Assembly: GCA_944381085.1 (NCBI GenBank)
Contig: CALWJX010000008.1
Coordinates: 1 to 62,472, forward strand
Length of the DNA: 62,472 bases
Direction of reading: 5' to 3'
From: an uncultured Clostridia bacterium
Lineage (GTDB): Bacteria > Bacillota > Clostridia > Oscillospirales > CAG-272
The position numbers and the translations under genes are program-made. How positions within the stretch are numbered: the stretch's first letter is position 1; each line of letters starts with the position of its first letter. This document shows, piece by piece, positions 51,666 through 60,170 of this stretch. Below the pieces are notes generated by a model. That model had not been told where the DNA came from. It saw nothing but the letters and a program-made list of their open reading frames with translations, and made no database searches.

Positions 51666-52154
51666 ATGGAAAGAGTGTCGAAAGAAAATTACTACCTTGA
51701 TATAGCTCAGACGGTCGCGGAGAGAAGCACGTGCATGAGACGGCATTTCGGAGCAATAATAGTAAAGGATGACGTCATAGTATCTACAGGATATAACGGC
51801 GCTCCGAGAGGACGTAAAAACTGTAACGAGATCGCGTACTGTATTCGTGACAGGTTAAACATACCGAGAGGCGAGAGATACGAGCTTTGCCGTTCGGTTC
51901 ACGCCGAGGCAAACGCCATAATCGCGGCTCCGAGAGACAGGATGCTCGGGGCGGTGCTGTACATGGTTTGTATAAACCCGAAGGACGGCAGTATTTATCC
52001 GGGAACATCCTCGTGTATGATGTGCAAAAGACAGATAATCAACGCGGGAATAGAAAAAGTAATCATAAGAGATACGAAGGATGAATACCGCGTAATCAAC
52101 ACTTCGGAATGGATCGAAAACGACGATTCGCTTTCGGGTGTGTTCGGATATTGA
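51666..52154 (+). CDS. comEB: dCMP deaminase family protein
   Basis: This 162-residue cytidine/deoxycytidylate deaminase has the zinc ligands in HAEANAI and SSCMMCKR, as in dCMP deaminases that make dUMP for thymidylate synthesis. SRVTGYNGAP-like STGYNGAPRG and the C-terminal VIIRDTKDEYR fit the ComEB group. The ATG at 51666 is chosen because GGGAGG lies 7 bases before it; an upstream in-frame ATG at 51645 has none. It is followed by a lipoprotein gene in the same operon. Confidence 0.9.
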   Translation: MERVSKENYYLDIAQTVAERSTCMRRHFGAIIVKDDVIVSTGYNGAPRGRKNCNEIAYCIRDRLNIPRGERYELCRSVHAEANAIIAAPRDRMLGAVLYMVCINPKDGSIYPGTSSCMMCKRQIINAGIEKVIIRDTKDEYRVINTSEWIENDDSLSGVFGY

Positions 52155-52174
52155 AAAGGAGAGGAAAAAGTTTA

Positions 52175-53107
52175 ATGAGATTTTTTAAAGTGTTTATATG
52201 TATTTTTGCGTCGATAACCTTTGCTTTGGCGGCAGGGTCATGCGCTTCGGACGATCCCGGAACCGTTTTTGTCGACGGCGCGTACCAGAACACGTCCACC
52301 GGCATAAGATATGTCGCGTGCCCTATGTGCTATCAGGCGGTTGAGAGGGGAGAGGCATATTCCGAGGTAGATGTGGGAAAGGGAAACATATACACGCTTT
52401 ATGAGATAGTCGGACTTTCTCCCGAGTCATGGCTTGTCAGTGAGGACGGAACTGTCTTTCGCAGTGAGGATATATCTCTTAAGGATCTTTCTGTGCTTAC
52501 CGTGACAAGCATTGTCCTGTCGCATGACTCTTCATCCCCTGTCGTTTTCAATACGATAAGCGACGCCGCTGTAATAGCGGAAATACTCGGGGAATACCTT
52601 GACTCGGAGACGGTGGAATATCAAGCGGGAGCATATGAGAAAAAGGTCAATGTTCAGATGATTTCAGACGAACTTCCGGGGATATATTATACCGTTTCAT
52701 ATCTGGAATATGCCGAGGATATAATTACCTACGAGCCTGTGGAACGTATGGATGTTACCCGGTCTCAGAATGATTTGTATGAAAAAGAGCTTGAGATCGA
52801 TAAAAATCTGGAGTCAAGACTTCAATCGGGAGAGTTTGACAAATACGGAAAAGACAGCGCGAGTATTGATAAATTTATTTTCAATCAGACCTACACGGAG
52901 GATGATGAGGGAATGTATTTTGAAAAGGACGGGGAATACGTGCTTGCACAGGACGAGACCGAAATTCCGCCGTCCTCACAGAGATATTCGCTTGAATCTT
53001 ACAGCGTTGAATGGAGCGTAAAGTACAATCTCGGAAAATACTTTTATTACAATAATGTTGACGGCAGATTTGTTCCCGCCGGAGACTATCTGCATTCCGT
53101 ATCGTGA
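52175..53107 (+). CDS. Lipoprotein of unknown function
   Basis: This 310-residue protein has a lipoprotein signal (VFICIFASITFALAAGSC, lipobox AAGSC) and a long extracellular acidic region. Two short cysteine groups follow (the CPMC at about residue 49), and the rest (for example SYLEYAEDIITYEPVERMDV) is not a family I know. The start at 52175 is chosen because GGAGAGG lies 10 bases upstream. It sits between comEB and rimI, with short gaps, so it is probably co-transcribed with tsaD and rimI genes. The role is unknown. Confidence 0.7.
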   Translation: MRFFKVFICIFASITFALAAGSCASDDPGTVFVDGAYQNTSTGIRYVACPMCYQAVERGEAYSEVDVGKGNIYTLYEIVGLSPESWLVSEDGTVFRSEDISLKDLSVLTVTSIVLSHDSSSPVVFNTISDAAVIAEILGEYLDSETVEYQAGAYEKKVNVQMISDELPGIYYTVSYLEYAEDIITYEPVERMDVTRSQNDLYEKELEIDKNLESRLQSGEFDKYGKDSASIDKFIFNQTYTEDDEGMYFEKDGEYVLAQDETEIPPSSQRYSLESYSVEWSVKYNLGKYFYYNNVDGRFVPAGDYLHSVS

Positions 53108-53129
53108 CAGTGCGAAAGGATGAGTTAAA

Positions 53130-53615
53130 ATGGATGACATAAAATTTGAAAGAGAGAAAAACGGAAGTAAAAAAAGAATATATCCGGAAATAATGTGCGA
53201 CGAACACATACCCGGTGTGGCGGTGCTTGAGAAACTGTGTTTTTCGTCTCCTTGGAGTGAGGAGAGTCTGAAGCTGTTGACAAAAGACGGAATAGGAGTC
53301 GGAATGGTCTGCGTAAGCGGAGGGGAAATATGCGCTTACGGCGGTATGCTTTGCGCGGTGGACGAGGGGCAGATAACCAATATCGCCACTCATCCCGATA
53401 TGCGCAGACGCGGATATGGCAGAGCGGTGGTGCAGTCGCTTAAAAAATACGCTTTGGATAACGGTATAAATTCGGTTTCCCTTGAAGTGAGGGAGTCAAA
53501 CTTCGCCGCGATTTCCCTTTATGAGTCGCTCGGTTTCAAAACCGTGGGCAAGCGCAGGGATTTTTACACAAAGCCTGCCGAGGCCGGGCTTGTCATGGTG
53601 TGTAAACTGAGATGA
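53130..53615 (+). CDS. rimI: Ribosomal-protein-alanine N-acetyltransferase
   Basis: This 161-residue GNAT acetyltransferase has the acetyl-CoA pyrophosphate loop RRRGYGRAV (residues 92-100) after ITNIATHPDM, and SLEVRESNFAAISLYESLGF. RimI acetylates the N-terminus of ribosomal protein S18, and an S18 gene is in this window. It is 34 bases upstream of tsaD, the usual pairing. The first 20 residues are basic and poorly conserved. Confidence 0.9.
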   Translation: MDDIKFEREKNGSKKRIYPEIMCDEHIPGVAVLEKLCFSSPWSEESLKLLTKDGIGVGMVCVSGGEICAYGGMLCAVDEGQITNIATHPDMRRRGYGRAVVQSLKKYALDNGINSVSLEVRESNFAAISLYESLGFKTVGKRRDFYTKPAEAGLVMVCKLR

Positions 53616-53649
53616 TTTTTCTGTATTATCCGGAGGTTGAATAAATAAA

Positions 53650-54651
53650 ATGTATATTCTCGGCATTGAAAGCTCATGCGACGAAACATCCGCGTCTGTA
53701 GTGGAGTGCTCTGACGGCTTTTTTGAAATAAAATCAAATATAATAGCCTCTCAGATAGAGACTCACAGGCTTTACGGAGGGGTCGTCCCGGAGATCGCGA
53801 GCCGGGCGCACACCGAGGTTATATCCAAAATAACGTATGAGGCGCTTGAGACGGCGTCCGTCGGCTTGAGAGATATCGGTTGCGTGGCGGTGACGACGCA
53901 TCCCGGTCTTATCGGCGCGTTGCTTGTGGGGGTAAATTTCGCGAAATCGCTTGCGTTTGCAAATGGTATCCCATGCGTATCGGTGAATCACATTCACGGT
54001 CATGTCGCCGCGGCCTATCTTTCGGAGCCCGGACTCAAACCGCCGTTTTTGGCGGTCGTGGTGTCCGGAGGACATACGTCAATTTTTTCGGCGGATACAT
54101 ATTGTGACTTTGCCGAGATAGGAACAACGCGCGACGACGCCGCCGGAGAGGCGTTCGACAAGATAGGCAGAGTAATAGGTCTGCCATATCCCGGCGGCGC
54201 GGCGATGGACAAACTCGCGTATGAGGGTGATCCGAAAGCATTCGCTCTTCCGAATCCCGCTTTGAGCGGCGGGCTGGATTTTTCTTTCAGCGGCATCAAG
54301 ACGGCGGCGCTGAATCTCATAAATTCGTCAAAGCAAAAAAATGAGGAGATTAACAGAGGCGATCTTGCCGCCTCGTTTACTTTCGCCGTGGTAAACGGCA
54401 TTTGTGAGCAGACTGAAAAAGCCGTACTTAAAACCGGCATGAAAACTTTGGTGCTGGCGGGCGGAGTTGCCGCCAATTCTCATTTGCGCAGAGAATTGGG
54501 CAAGCTGTGTGAAAGGCTGAAGGTGCGGCTTGTCTGTCCCCCGATATCTCTTTGCGGTGACAACGGCGCGATGATTGCCGCCGCGGGTTATTTTGAGTTT
54601 AAGGCGGGTAAATTCTCCGATACTTCTCTTAATGCCCGCGCGTGCGACTGA
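53650..54651 (+). CDS. tsaD: tRNA N6-adenosine threonylcarbamoyltransferase TsaD
   Basis: This 333-residue enzyme transfers threonylcarbamoyl to A37 of tRNA (t6A). The metal-binding motif is NHIHGH (His114, His118), and LGIESSCDETSAS opens the protein. VSGGHTS and AGGVAANSHLRRE are further standard blocks. The first product, t6A, is later cyclised by the TcdA enzyme at 11683. TsaB and TsaE are not in the window. It lies behind rimI. Confidence 0.96.
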   Translation: MYILGIESSCDETSASVVECSDGFFEIKSNIIASQIETHRLYGGVVPEIASRAHTEVISKITYEALETASVGLRDIGCVAVTTHPGLIGALLVGVNFAKSLAFANGIPCVSVNHIHGHVAAAYLSEPGLKPPFLAVVVSGGHTSIFSADTYCDFAEIGTTRDDAAGEAFDKIGRVIGLPYPGGAAMDKLAYEGDPKAFALPNPALSGGLDFSFSGIKTAALNLINSSKQKNEEINRGDLAASFTFAVVNGICEQTEKAVLKTGMKTLVLAGGVAANSHLRRELGKLCERLKVRLVCPPISLCGDNGAMIAAAGYFEFKAGKFSDTSLNARACD

Positions 54652-54754
54652 ATTTTTGTTGACGTCATTTGATACAAATCTTCATTATCTGATGTTCGGC
54701 TTTGTTTTACGCGAAAAAACAAGGTTTTTGCCCGCTTGCCGGCAGATAATATGA

Positions 54755-54952
54755 TTTCCACACGATTTTTCAACAGTCTGTGGAAAAAATAAAATCTGAC
54801 AGCGCATATCGGGTCTGAAACTACAAATTTTTGGAATAATTTAGGAAGTTTTAAAGGAATGCACATGCAAAACCCATTTTGGGACAAGGTATCCTGTGGA
54901 TAAGTATGTTGAAACTGTGGAAAACTTTTTTCTCGCTGAAGCTTGTGGAAAA
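54755..54952 (+). promoter_or_regulatory. Cluster of DnaA-box-like sites
   Basis: TGTGGATAA at 54895-54903 is the exact reverse complement of TTATCCACA. TGTGGAAAA occurs at 54779-54787, 54916-54924 and 54944-54952, with gaps of 21 and 28 bp between the last three sites. The dnaD and dnaI loader genes lie 1-2 kb downstream. Confidence 0.55.
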
Positions 54953-55037
54953 TCTTTTTCGAATCAAAATATTGTTGCAGAGGTAAAACTTTACATTTTG
55001 TGCAGTTTGACGTTCTGCGCACTTTGGTTAATTTAGT

Positions 55038-55075
55038 TATATTCTGTTTGCGCCGCCTGCGGCGGCATGGGAGAT
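55038..55075 (+). repeat. 38-bp dispersed repeat, copy 2
   Basis: This copy is identical to 4699-4736 except one base. Its terminal GGGAGAT overlaps the ribosome binding site for rex, whose ATG begins 5 bases later at 55080, so it may function in translation. Confidence 0.75.
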
Positions 55076-55079
55076 TGGA

Positions 55080-55841
55080 ATGGATTACAACGATGATTAT
55101 TTAAACGAAAATTTTACCGAAGGCGATTTGAAGTCTGAGGATTATGATAATTTCGGAAAACCGTCTCAAAACGAGCGGACCGAGCAGACAAAGCACAATA
55201 TATCTCAGGCGGTGATAAGGCGACTTCCCAGATATTACCGATATCTGCGCGAGCTGATTACACAGGGAAAGACCCGTATAAGCTCGGGGGAGCTTGCGGA
55301 GCTTATGAATGTAACCGCGTCGCAGATAAGGCAGGATCTGAACTGCTTCGGCGGATTCGGTCAGCAGGGATACGGATACAATGTAAACTATCTGTATACA
55401 AGAATAAGTGAAATTCTCGGAGTGGGCGCCGGAATCAACGCCGTCATAATAGGCGCCGGAGACCTTGGCCGCGCGCTTGTTCACCTGTCAATGTTTGAAA
55501 AACGAGGGGTGGACATTGTCGGCATGTTTGATTCGGGTGAGGGAATGGTCGGTCGTGAGGTCGCCGGAGTAAATGTGTACAGTCTTGACTGTCTGGAGAG
55601 CTTTTGTCAGAATAACAAAGTTGATATTGCCGTGCTGACACTTCCTAAGGATCAGGTAAAGTCCGTAGCCGACAGATTGGTAAATTGCGGTGTAAGAGGG
55701 CTGTGGAACTTCATGGGCGTCGAGCTTGACTACGACAGGAACTCGGTGGCGGTTGAAAATGTACATCTGGGCGATTCGCTTATGATACTGAATTATAAAA
55801 TCAGCAGTATGGAATTTGACAGGGGCGAAGATGAGTTCTGA
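55080..55841 (+). CDS. rex: Redox-sensing transcriptional repressor Rex
   Basis: This 253-residue Rex senses the NADH/NAD+ ratio and represses fermentation and anaerobic genes. A winged helix (about residues 42-90, with ISQAVIRRLPRYYRYLREL and NVTASQIRQDL) is followed by a Rossmann domain (INAVIIGAGDLGRAL, then MFD at about 147). It has an N-terminal acidic extension of about 40 residues that most Rex proteins of 210 residues lack; it could be shortened by an internal start, but the 55080 ATG has the ribosome binding site. It lies before dnaD and dnaI. Confidence 0.92.
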   Translation: MDYNDDYLNENFTEGDLKSEDYDNFGKPSQNERTEQTKHNISQAVIRRLPRYYRYLRELITQGKTRISSGELAELMNVTASQIRQDLNCFGGFGQQGYGYNVNYLYTRISEILGVGAGINAVIIGAGDLGRALVHLSMFEKRGVDIVGMFDSGEGMVGREVAGVNVYSLDCLESFCQNNKVDIAVLTLPKDQVKSVADRLVNCGVRGLWNFMGVELDYDRNSVAVENVHLGDSLMILNYKISSMEFDRGEDEF

Positions 55842-55896
55842 AGGTCGCCTTGGGTTTTAAGGAAATATTCTGAACATAAAAAAGTTAAGGAAACAT

Positions 55897-56943
55897 ATGA
55901 AATACAAAATCAATTACGGATACGGAGTATCTGTCTTTCCGTCGGACGCATTGAAGATACTTGACAGGGCAAAAGAATCTGACCTTAAGGTTTTGCTCTG
56001 CGTGTGCGCCGCCGGGGGAATTTTTGAAATAAAAGATATTGCCGTCCGGATCGGCTGCGGCGAGGATGATGTGAACGCTTCTCTTGCTTTTTGGAGAGGA
56101 GCGGGGATATTTGAGATTGGCGCGGAGGAGCCCTCCGTTTCTCAGACCGCTTTTGAGGTGAAAAATCCCGATGATAAAAGAAAATTTACGGAATCGGCTG
56201 ACCGCGGTACAAATGTGAACGGCAAACCAAAGGAGAAACAAGCCGAAAATATCGGCAACGGATTTCAAGAGTCCAAAAAGCTCGCCAAAAGCGACGCTTT
56301 GCCGAATTATACTTCGGATGAGCTGTCCGAAATTCTTGAAACACGTGCCGACGCCGCTATGCTTATAAACGAGTGCCAGAAGATCATGGGTAAAATTTTC
56401 AATGTGCACGAGATAAATAAAATTATAGGTCTTTCGGACTACCTTGCGCTTGACAGCGAATACATACTGCTGCTTGTGAAATACTGCGCCGAGTCAGGCA
56501 GAAAAACCCTGCATTATGTTGAAAAGACGGCATTTTCGCTGTATGACATCGGAATAACCGGTGTGGATGAGCTTTCCGAGGAACTGCACCGCAGGGACGC
56601 TCTGAAAAGCGCGGAGGGCAGGATAAGAAGTATTTTCGGAATCGGTTCGCGCGCGCTGACCGCTCGGGAAAACAAAGAGATTTCAAGTTGGGTGAATGAT
56701 TTCCGGTATGATTTCGACATTATACAGAAAGCTTATGAGGTTACGGTTGACGCCACCGGAAAAAGTACGGTGCATTACGCGAATTCTGTGCTTGAAAGAT
56801 GGTACAGCGAGGGATACAGGACGCTTGAGCAGATAAACGAATCTTATAAGGATAAGGGCAAAAAGGAGAGCGCCGCCAAAGGCAGCTTTGACACGGACGA
56901 ATTTTTTGAGGCGGCGGTTAAAAGAAGCTTTGAAGGACAATAA
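55897..56943 (+). CDS. dnaD: DnaD-domain replication protein
   Basis: This 348-residue protein has an N-terminal winged-helix-like region (LKVLLCVCAAGGIFEIKDIAVRIG) and one or two DnaD C-terminal domains, with LDSEYILLLVKYCAESGRKTLHYVEKTAFSL at about 190-220 and ENKEISSWVNDFRYDFDIIQKAYEVTVDATGK near 260-290, the latter with the YxxxIxxW-type end (YANSVLERWYSEGYRTLEQ). DnaD helps DnaB load the helicase with DnaI in Firmicutes. It is followed by dnaI at 47 bases, a functional pair. Confidence 0.9.
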   Translation: MKYKINYGYGVSVFPSDALKILDRAKESDLKVLLCVCAAGGIFEIKDIAVRIGCGEDDVNASLAFWRGAGIFEIGAEEPSVSQTAFEVKNPDDKRKFTESADRGTNVNGKPKEKQAENIGNGFQESKKLAKSDALPNYTSDELSEILETRADAAMLINECQKIMGKIFNVHEINKIIGLSDYLALDSEYILLLVKYCAESGRKTLHYVEKTAFSLYDIGITGVDELSEELHRRDALKSAEGRIRSIFGIGSRALTARENKEISSWVNDFRYDFDIIQKAYEVTVDATGKSTVHYANSVLERWYSEGYRTLEQINESYKDKGKKESAAKGSFDTDEFFEAAVKRSFEGQ

Positions 56944-56990
56944 GCAATTCCCGATATGCTTTAATCGGCAAATTGAAGGGCGGTGATATT

Positions 56991-57965
56991 TTGGGCTTTA
57001 ACAGAGAGAATTACAAGCGTATTAAAGAAGAATATGAAGGAAAATATCTTCGCGCGCGTGAGGCGGCAGAGATGCGGAAAGAGGAAGTTCACGCGGCGGT
57101 CGAGGAAATAGGTCGGATAGACGCCGAATTGTCTGCCGTGGGACTGCGGATAATGGAATGTGCCATGAAAAATGACCTGAATATGCTTGAGTCGGTAAAA
57201 AAACGGAACCGGGAGCTTCTTGATATAAGAAAAGAGCTGCTTGTCAGGGCGGGTTATCCGGAGGACTATACCGAAGTCAGATACGAGTGCCCTCTGTGCG
57301 GAGATACCGGAGAAGTTGACAACCGTATGTGTGTGTGCATGAAGAAAAAGCTTATAGAGGCGGGATTTGAGACCTCCGGAATGTCCAATCTCATAGAAAA
57401 GCAGAGGTTTGACAATTTTTCGCTTGAATATTATGCCAAAAGTTCTGAAAGCTTTAAGCGCATGACAATTATCTACAAGACTCTTTTTAAATACGCGAAT
57501 GAATTTGACCCGAAGACCTCAAAGAACATCGCGATGTTCGGACCTACCGGTCTTGGCAAAACGCATCTGTCCAGCGCGGTGGCGAGAGTTGTGATCGAAA
57601 AGGGATACGACGTATATTATTCCGGAGCGTTGGATATGCTCTCGGATTTTGAATACAGCAGATTTAAAAGCGGGGCAGGGGCGCCGGGCGGCGGAAATAC
57701 GGACAGATATTATGACTGTGATCTTTTGATTGTGGACGATCTCGGGACCGAGGTGTCGAATCAGTTCACAACTTCATGCCTTTATAATATAATCAATACC
57801 AGACTTAATAAAGGCAGACAGACTATAATCAGTACCAATCTTACTCAGGAAGAGTTCAGGAAACGCTATTGGGACAGAATCACCAGTCGGGTTCTGGGAG
57901 AGTTTATGATACTTCCGTTTATCGGACAGGATATCCGTTCTCAGAAGCTGATGAAAAATAATTGA
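56991..57965 (+). CDS. dnaI: Helicase loader DnaI/DnaC-type AAA+ ATPase
   Basis: This 324-residue AAA+ loader has an N-terminal coiled region and a zinc-like cysteine set (Cys100, Cys103, Cys114, Cys116), then the ATPase with Walker A GPTGLGKTH (184-192) and Walker B CDLLIVDDLGTE. It delivers the replicative helicase to DNA. The start is probably a TTG at 56991 with GGCGGTG upstream; a TTG at 56973 is the other option. It lies with dnaD. Confidence 0.93.
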   Translation: MGFNRENYKRIKEEYEGKYLRAREAAEMRKEEVHAAVEEIGRIDAELSAVGLRIMECAMKNDLNMLESVKKRNRELLDIRKELLVRAGYPEDYTEVRYECPLCGDTGEVDNRMCVCMKKKLIEAGFETSGMSNLIEKQRFDNFSLEYYAKSSESFKRMTIIYKTLFKYANEFDPKTSKNIAMFGPTGLGKTHLSSAVARVVIEKGYDVYYSGALDMLSDFEYSRFKSGAGAPGGGNTDRYYDCDLLIVDDLGTEVSNQFTTSCLYNIINTRLNKGRQTIISTNLTQEEFRKRYWDRITSRVLGEFMILPFIGQDIRSQKLMKNN

Positions 57966-57992
57966 TTTTCGGTTAAGTGGGGAGGGAATTTT

Positions 57993-60110
57993 ATGATATT
58001 CGGTACGGCATCCAAAAACGAAAGACCGGTCAGACTGTCGGAAAGCACAAGACAGTTTGCTTACGAGTCTCTTCACGGGAAATACGGCGACGAGGCGGTT
58101 TCACACGGCGCGGTAACACTTGATGATGTCGAGGATTTTGACATGCTCGACGATTACGGAAAATATGACATTGCCGTCAGGCGCATTGCAGAGCAGGCTC
58201 CGCTCAGGATAACCGAGAGCGAGAGGGTGTGCGGAGCGGCGACCTTGGGACTCGCCATCCGCCATGTCGTGCCCGCGACCAGAAACGGGAACGCGGTATA
58301 CGGAAGCATGAGCCATCTTACCTGCGGGTTTGACCGCGCGGTCAATGAGGGAATTGATGAATACGAAAAGAGAATTGACCTCAGACTGTCGGATACGGAG
58401 AATCTCGACCAAAGGCAGATAAGATTTCTTCAGAGTCTCAGGAATACCGTTGCTTCTATGAGAATATGGCATAAAAGATATCTCGACGCGACCAAGGACA
58501 GCAGACCCGACCTCTATGAAAATCTGAAGGTAGTTCCTTTTTCAAAGCCCCGTAATTTTCATCAGGCGGTTCAGTCTCTGTGGTTTTGCTTTGCTTTTAC
58601 AAGGCTTTGCGGAAATTGGCCGGGCTTGGGCAGAATAGATGAATATCTCGGTGAATATCTCAAGCGCGATTTGCGGGACGGTAAGATCACTACAGACGAG
58701 GCAAGAGAAATTCTGGCGTCCATGTTCATCAAGGGGTGTGAGTGGATAGAGTCGGATACCGCTCCGGGCTCCGGAGACGCTCAGCACTATCAAAATATAG
58801 TACTCGGGGGACTCGGACCCGATGGTATTGATATCACAAACGAGGTGACTTACCTTGTGCTTGACATTGTCGAAGAGCTTCCGATAGGGGATTTTCCCAT
58901 TACGGTAAGGTTGAGCAAAAACTCGCCCGAAAAGCTTTACCGCAGAGTCTGCGAGGTGCAAAGGCACGGAGGCGGTGTGGTCGCTGTGTACAATGAAGAA
59001 CTTATACTCAAGGCTATGACCGATGCCGGATATCGGTATTCCGAGGCGCTTCGTTTCGCTAACGACGGATGCTGGGAGGTTCAGGTTCCCGGTAAAACTT
59101 ATTTTACGTATATTCCTTTCGATTCGCTGTCAATACTGCAGCGCAGAGTGCTGAAAAAGGACGGGAAAGACATTGAGTATGAAAGCTTTGACTCCCTTTA
59201 CGCCTGTTTCAAGGATGAACTCGGAAAGACGGTTTTTGATTTGTGTTCCGGCGTGCAGAACGCGTGGGTAAAGGACGGCAAATGGCTGCCGAAATTTCCG
59301 ATGTCCGTGGTCGCGCTGTTTGAGGACGGTTGCATAGAAAATGCAAGGGATTACGGGGAGGGCGGACCCGTGTACAACGTGGTTTCTCCTCACATCGGAG
59401 GAGCGCCCGATGTGGGAAACAGTCTTTATGTCATAGATAAGCTCTGTTTTAAGGAAAAACGCCTGACGCTCAAAGAGCTTTATCAGGCTTTGTCGGATAA
59501 CTGGCAGGGATATGAGGCGCTCAGGCAGTACGTGACAAATAAACTTACTTATTACGGAAACGACTGCGACGAGTCTGACAGCTATACGGTAAGGGTTATT
59601 GACGACTTCGCGGAAATTACTCATTCATATCATTCGGATGAAATTAACTTTGTTCCGGGAGTCAGTACGTTCGGCAGACAGATAGAATGGGCTCCCGTGC
59701 GCGAGGCGGTTCCGTTCGGATTCAAAAAGGGCGATATATTGTCGGGCAATCTTTCTCCCACGCCCGGAACCGACGCCGCCGGGGCGACCGCCATTATCAA
59801 ATCGTACTGTAAGTCTAACCTTGTGCGCCAGACTACAGGCGCCGCGCTTGATATAAAGCTCTTTCCTTCCTCGGTAGAGGGGGAGAACGGGCTTGAGGCG
59901 ATGATTGCTCTTATAAAGGGATTTATAGCTTTGGGGGGATTTTTCATGCAGACCGATGTTGTGGACGCGGAGACACTGCGCGCCGCTCAAGAAAATCCGA
60001 AGGAATATAAAACCCTTTCGGTGAGAGTATCGGGTTGGAACGCCCGCTTTGTAACTCTGAATAAAGAGTGGCAGCAGATGATAATAGAGCGTACCGAGCA
60101 GGGAATATGA
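57993..60110 (+). CDS. Glycyl radical enzyme of unassigned substrate
   Basis: This 705-residue pyruvate-formate-lyase-family enzyme carries a glycyl radical near the C-terminus. The radical loop is RVSGWNARF with Gly681; most relatives have SGY. The active-site cysteine and acid are in DGCWEVQ (Cys360, Glu362), where most eliminases have GCVE. The N-terminus is shorter than in pyruvate formate-lyase and there is no CC pair, so it is not a standard formate lyase. The adjacent gene at 60171 is its activase. Substrate and product cannot be assigned from the sequence; dehydratase, C-C or C-N lyase are all possible. GGAGGG precedes the ATG. It is in the same direction as dnaI, but the relation is unclear. 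Confidence 0.87.
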   Translation: MIFGTASKNERPVRLSESTRQFAYESLHGKYGDEAVSHGAVTLDDVEDFDMLDDYGKYDIAVRRIAEQAPLRITESERVCGAATLGLAIRHVVPATRNGNAVYGSMSHLTCGFDRAVNEGIDEYEKRIDLRLSDTENLDQRQIRFLQSLRNTVASMRIWHKRYLDATKDSRPDLYENLKVVPFSKPRNFHQAVQSLWFCFAFTRLCGNWPGLGRIDEYLGEYLKRDLRDGKITTDEAREILASMFIKGCEWIESDTAPGSGDAQHYQNIVLGGLGPDGIDITNEVTYLVLDIVEELPIGDFPITVRLSKNSPEKLYRRVCEVQRHGGGVVAVYNEELILKAMTDAGYRYSEALRFANDGCWEVQVPGKTYFTYIPFDSLSILQRRVLKKDGKDIEYESFDSLYACFKDELGKTVFDLCSGVQNAWVKDGKWLPKFPMSVVALFEDGCIENARDYGEGGPVYNVVSPHIGGAPDVGNSLYVIDKLCFKEKRLTLKELYQALSDNWQGYEALRQYVTNKLTYYGNDCDESDSYTVRVIDDFAEITHSYHSDEINFVPGVSTFGRQIEWAPVREAVPFGFKKGDILSGNLSPTPGTDAAGATAIIKSYCKSNLVRQTTGAALDIKLFPSSVEGENGLEAMIALIKGFIALGGFFMQTDVVDAETLRAAQENPKEYKTLSVRVSGWNARFVTLNKEWQQMIIERTEQGI

Positions 60111-60170
60111 ATATGATTTTCGCAAAGCCGCCTCTTTGTCGATGCTTTCCGGGAAAGGTTTGATTTTATT

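Larger units (their letters stand above)
54652..55079. other. Intergenic region with DnaA-box-like sites upstream of rex
   Basis: This 428-base region has no gene. It contains one perfect DnaA box (TGTGGATAA, 54895-54903), three one-mismatch boxes (TGTGGAAAA at 54779, 54916, 54944) in the same orientation, one in the opposite orientation (TTTCCACA at 54755), and the 38-bp repeat copy 2 (55038-55075) immediately before the rex start. Confidence 0.6.

Noticed and set aside
54755..54952. Chromosomal replication origin
   Set aside because: The box cluster fits, but there is no dnaA or dnaN and no clear AT-rich unwinding element next to it; kept as a regulatory cluster only.
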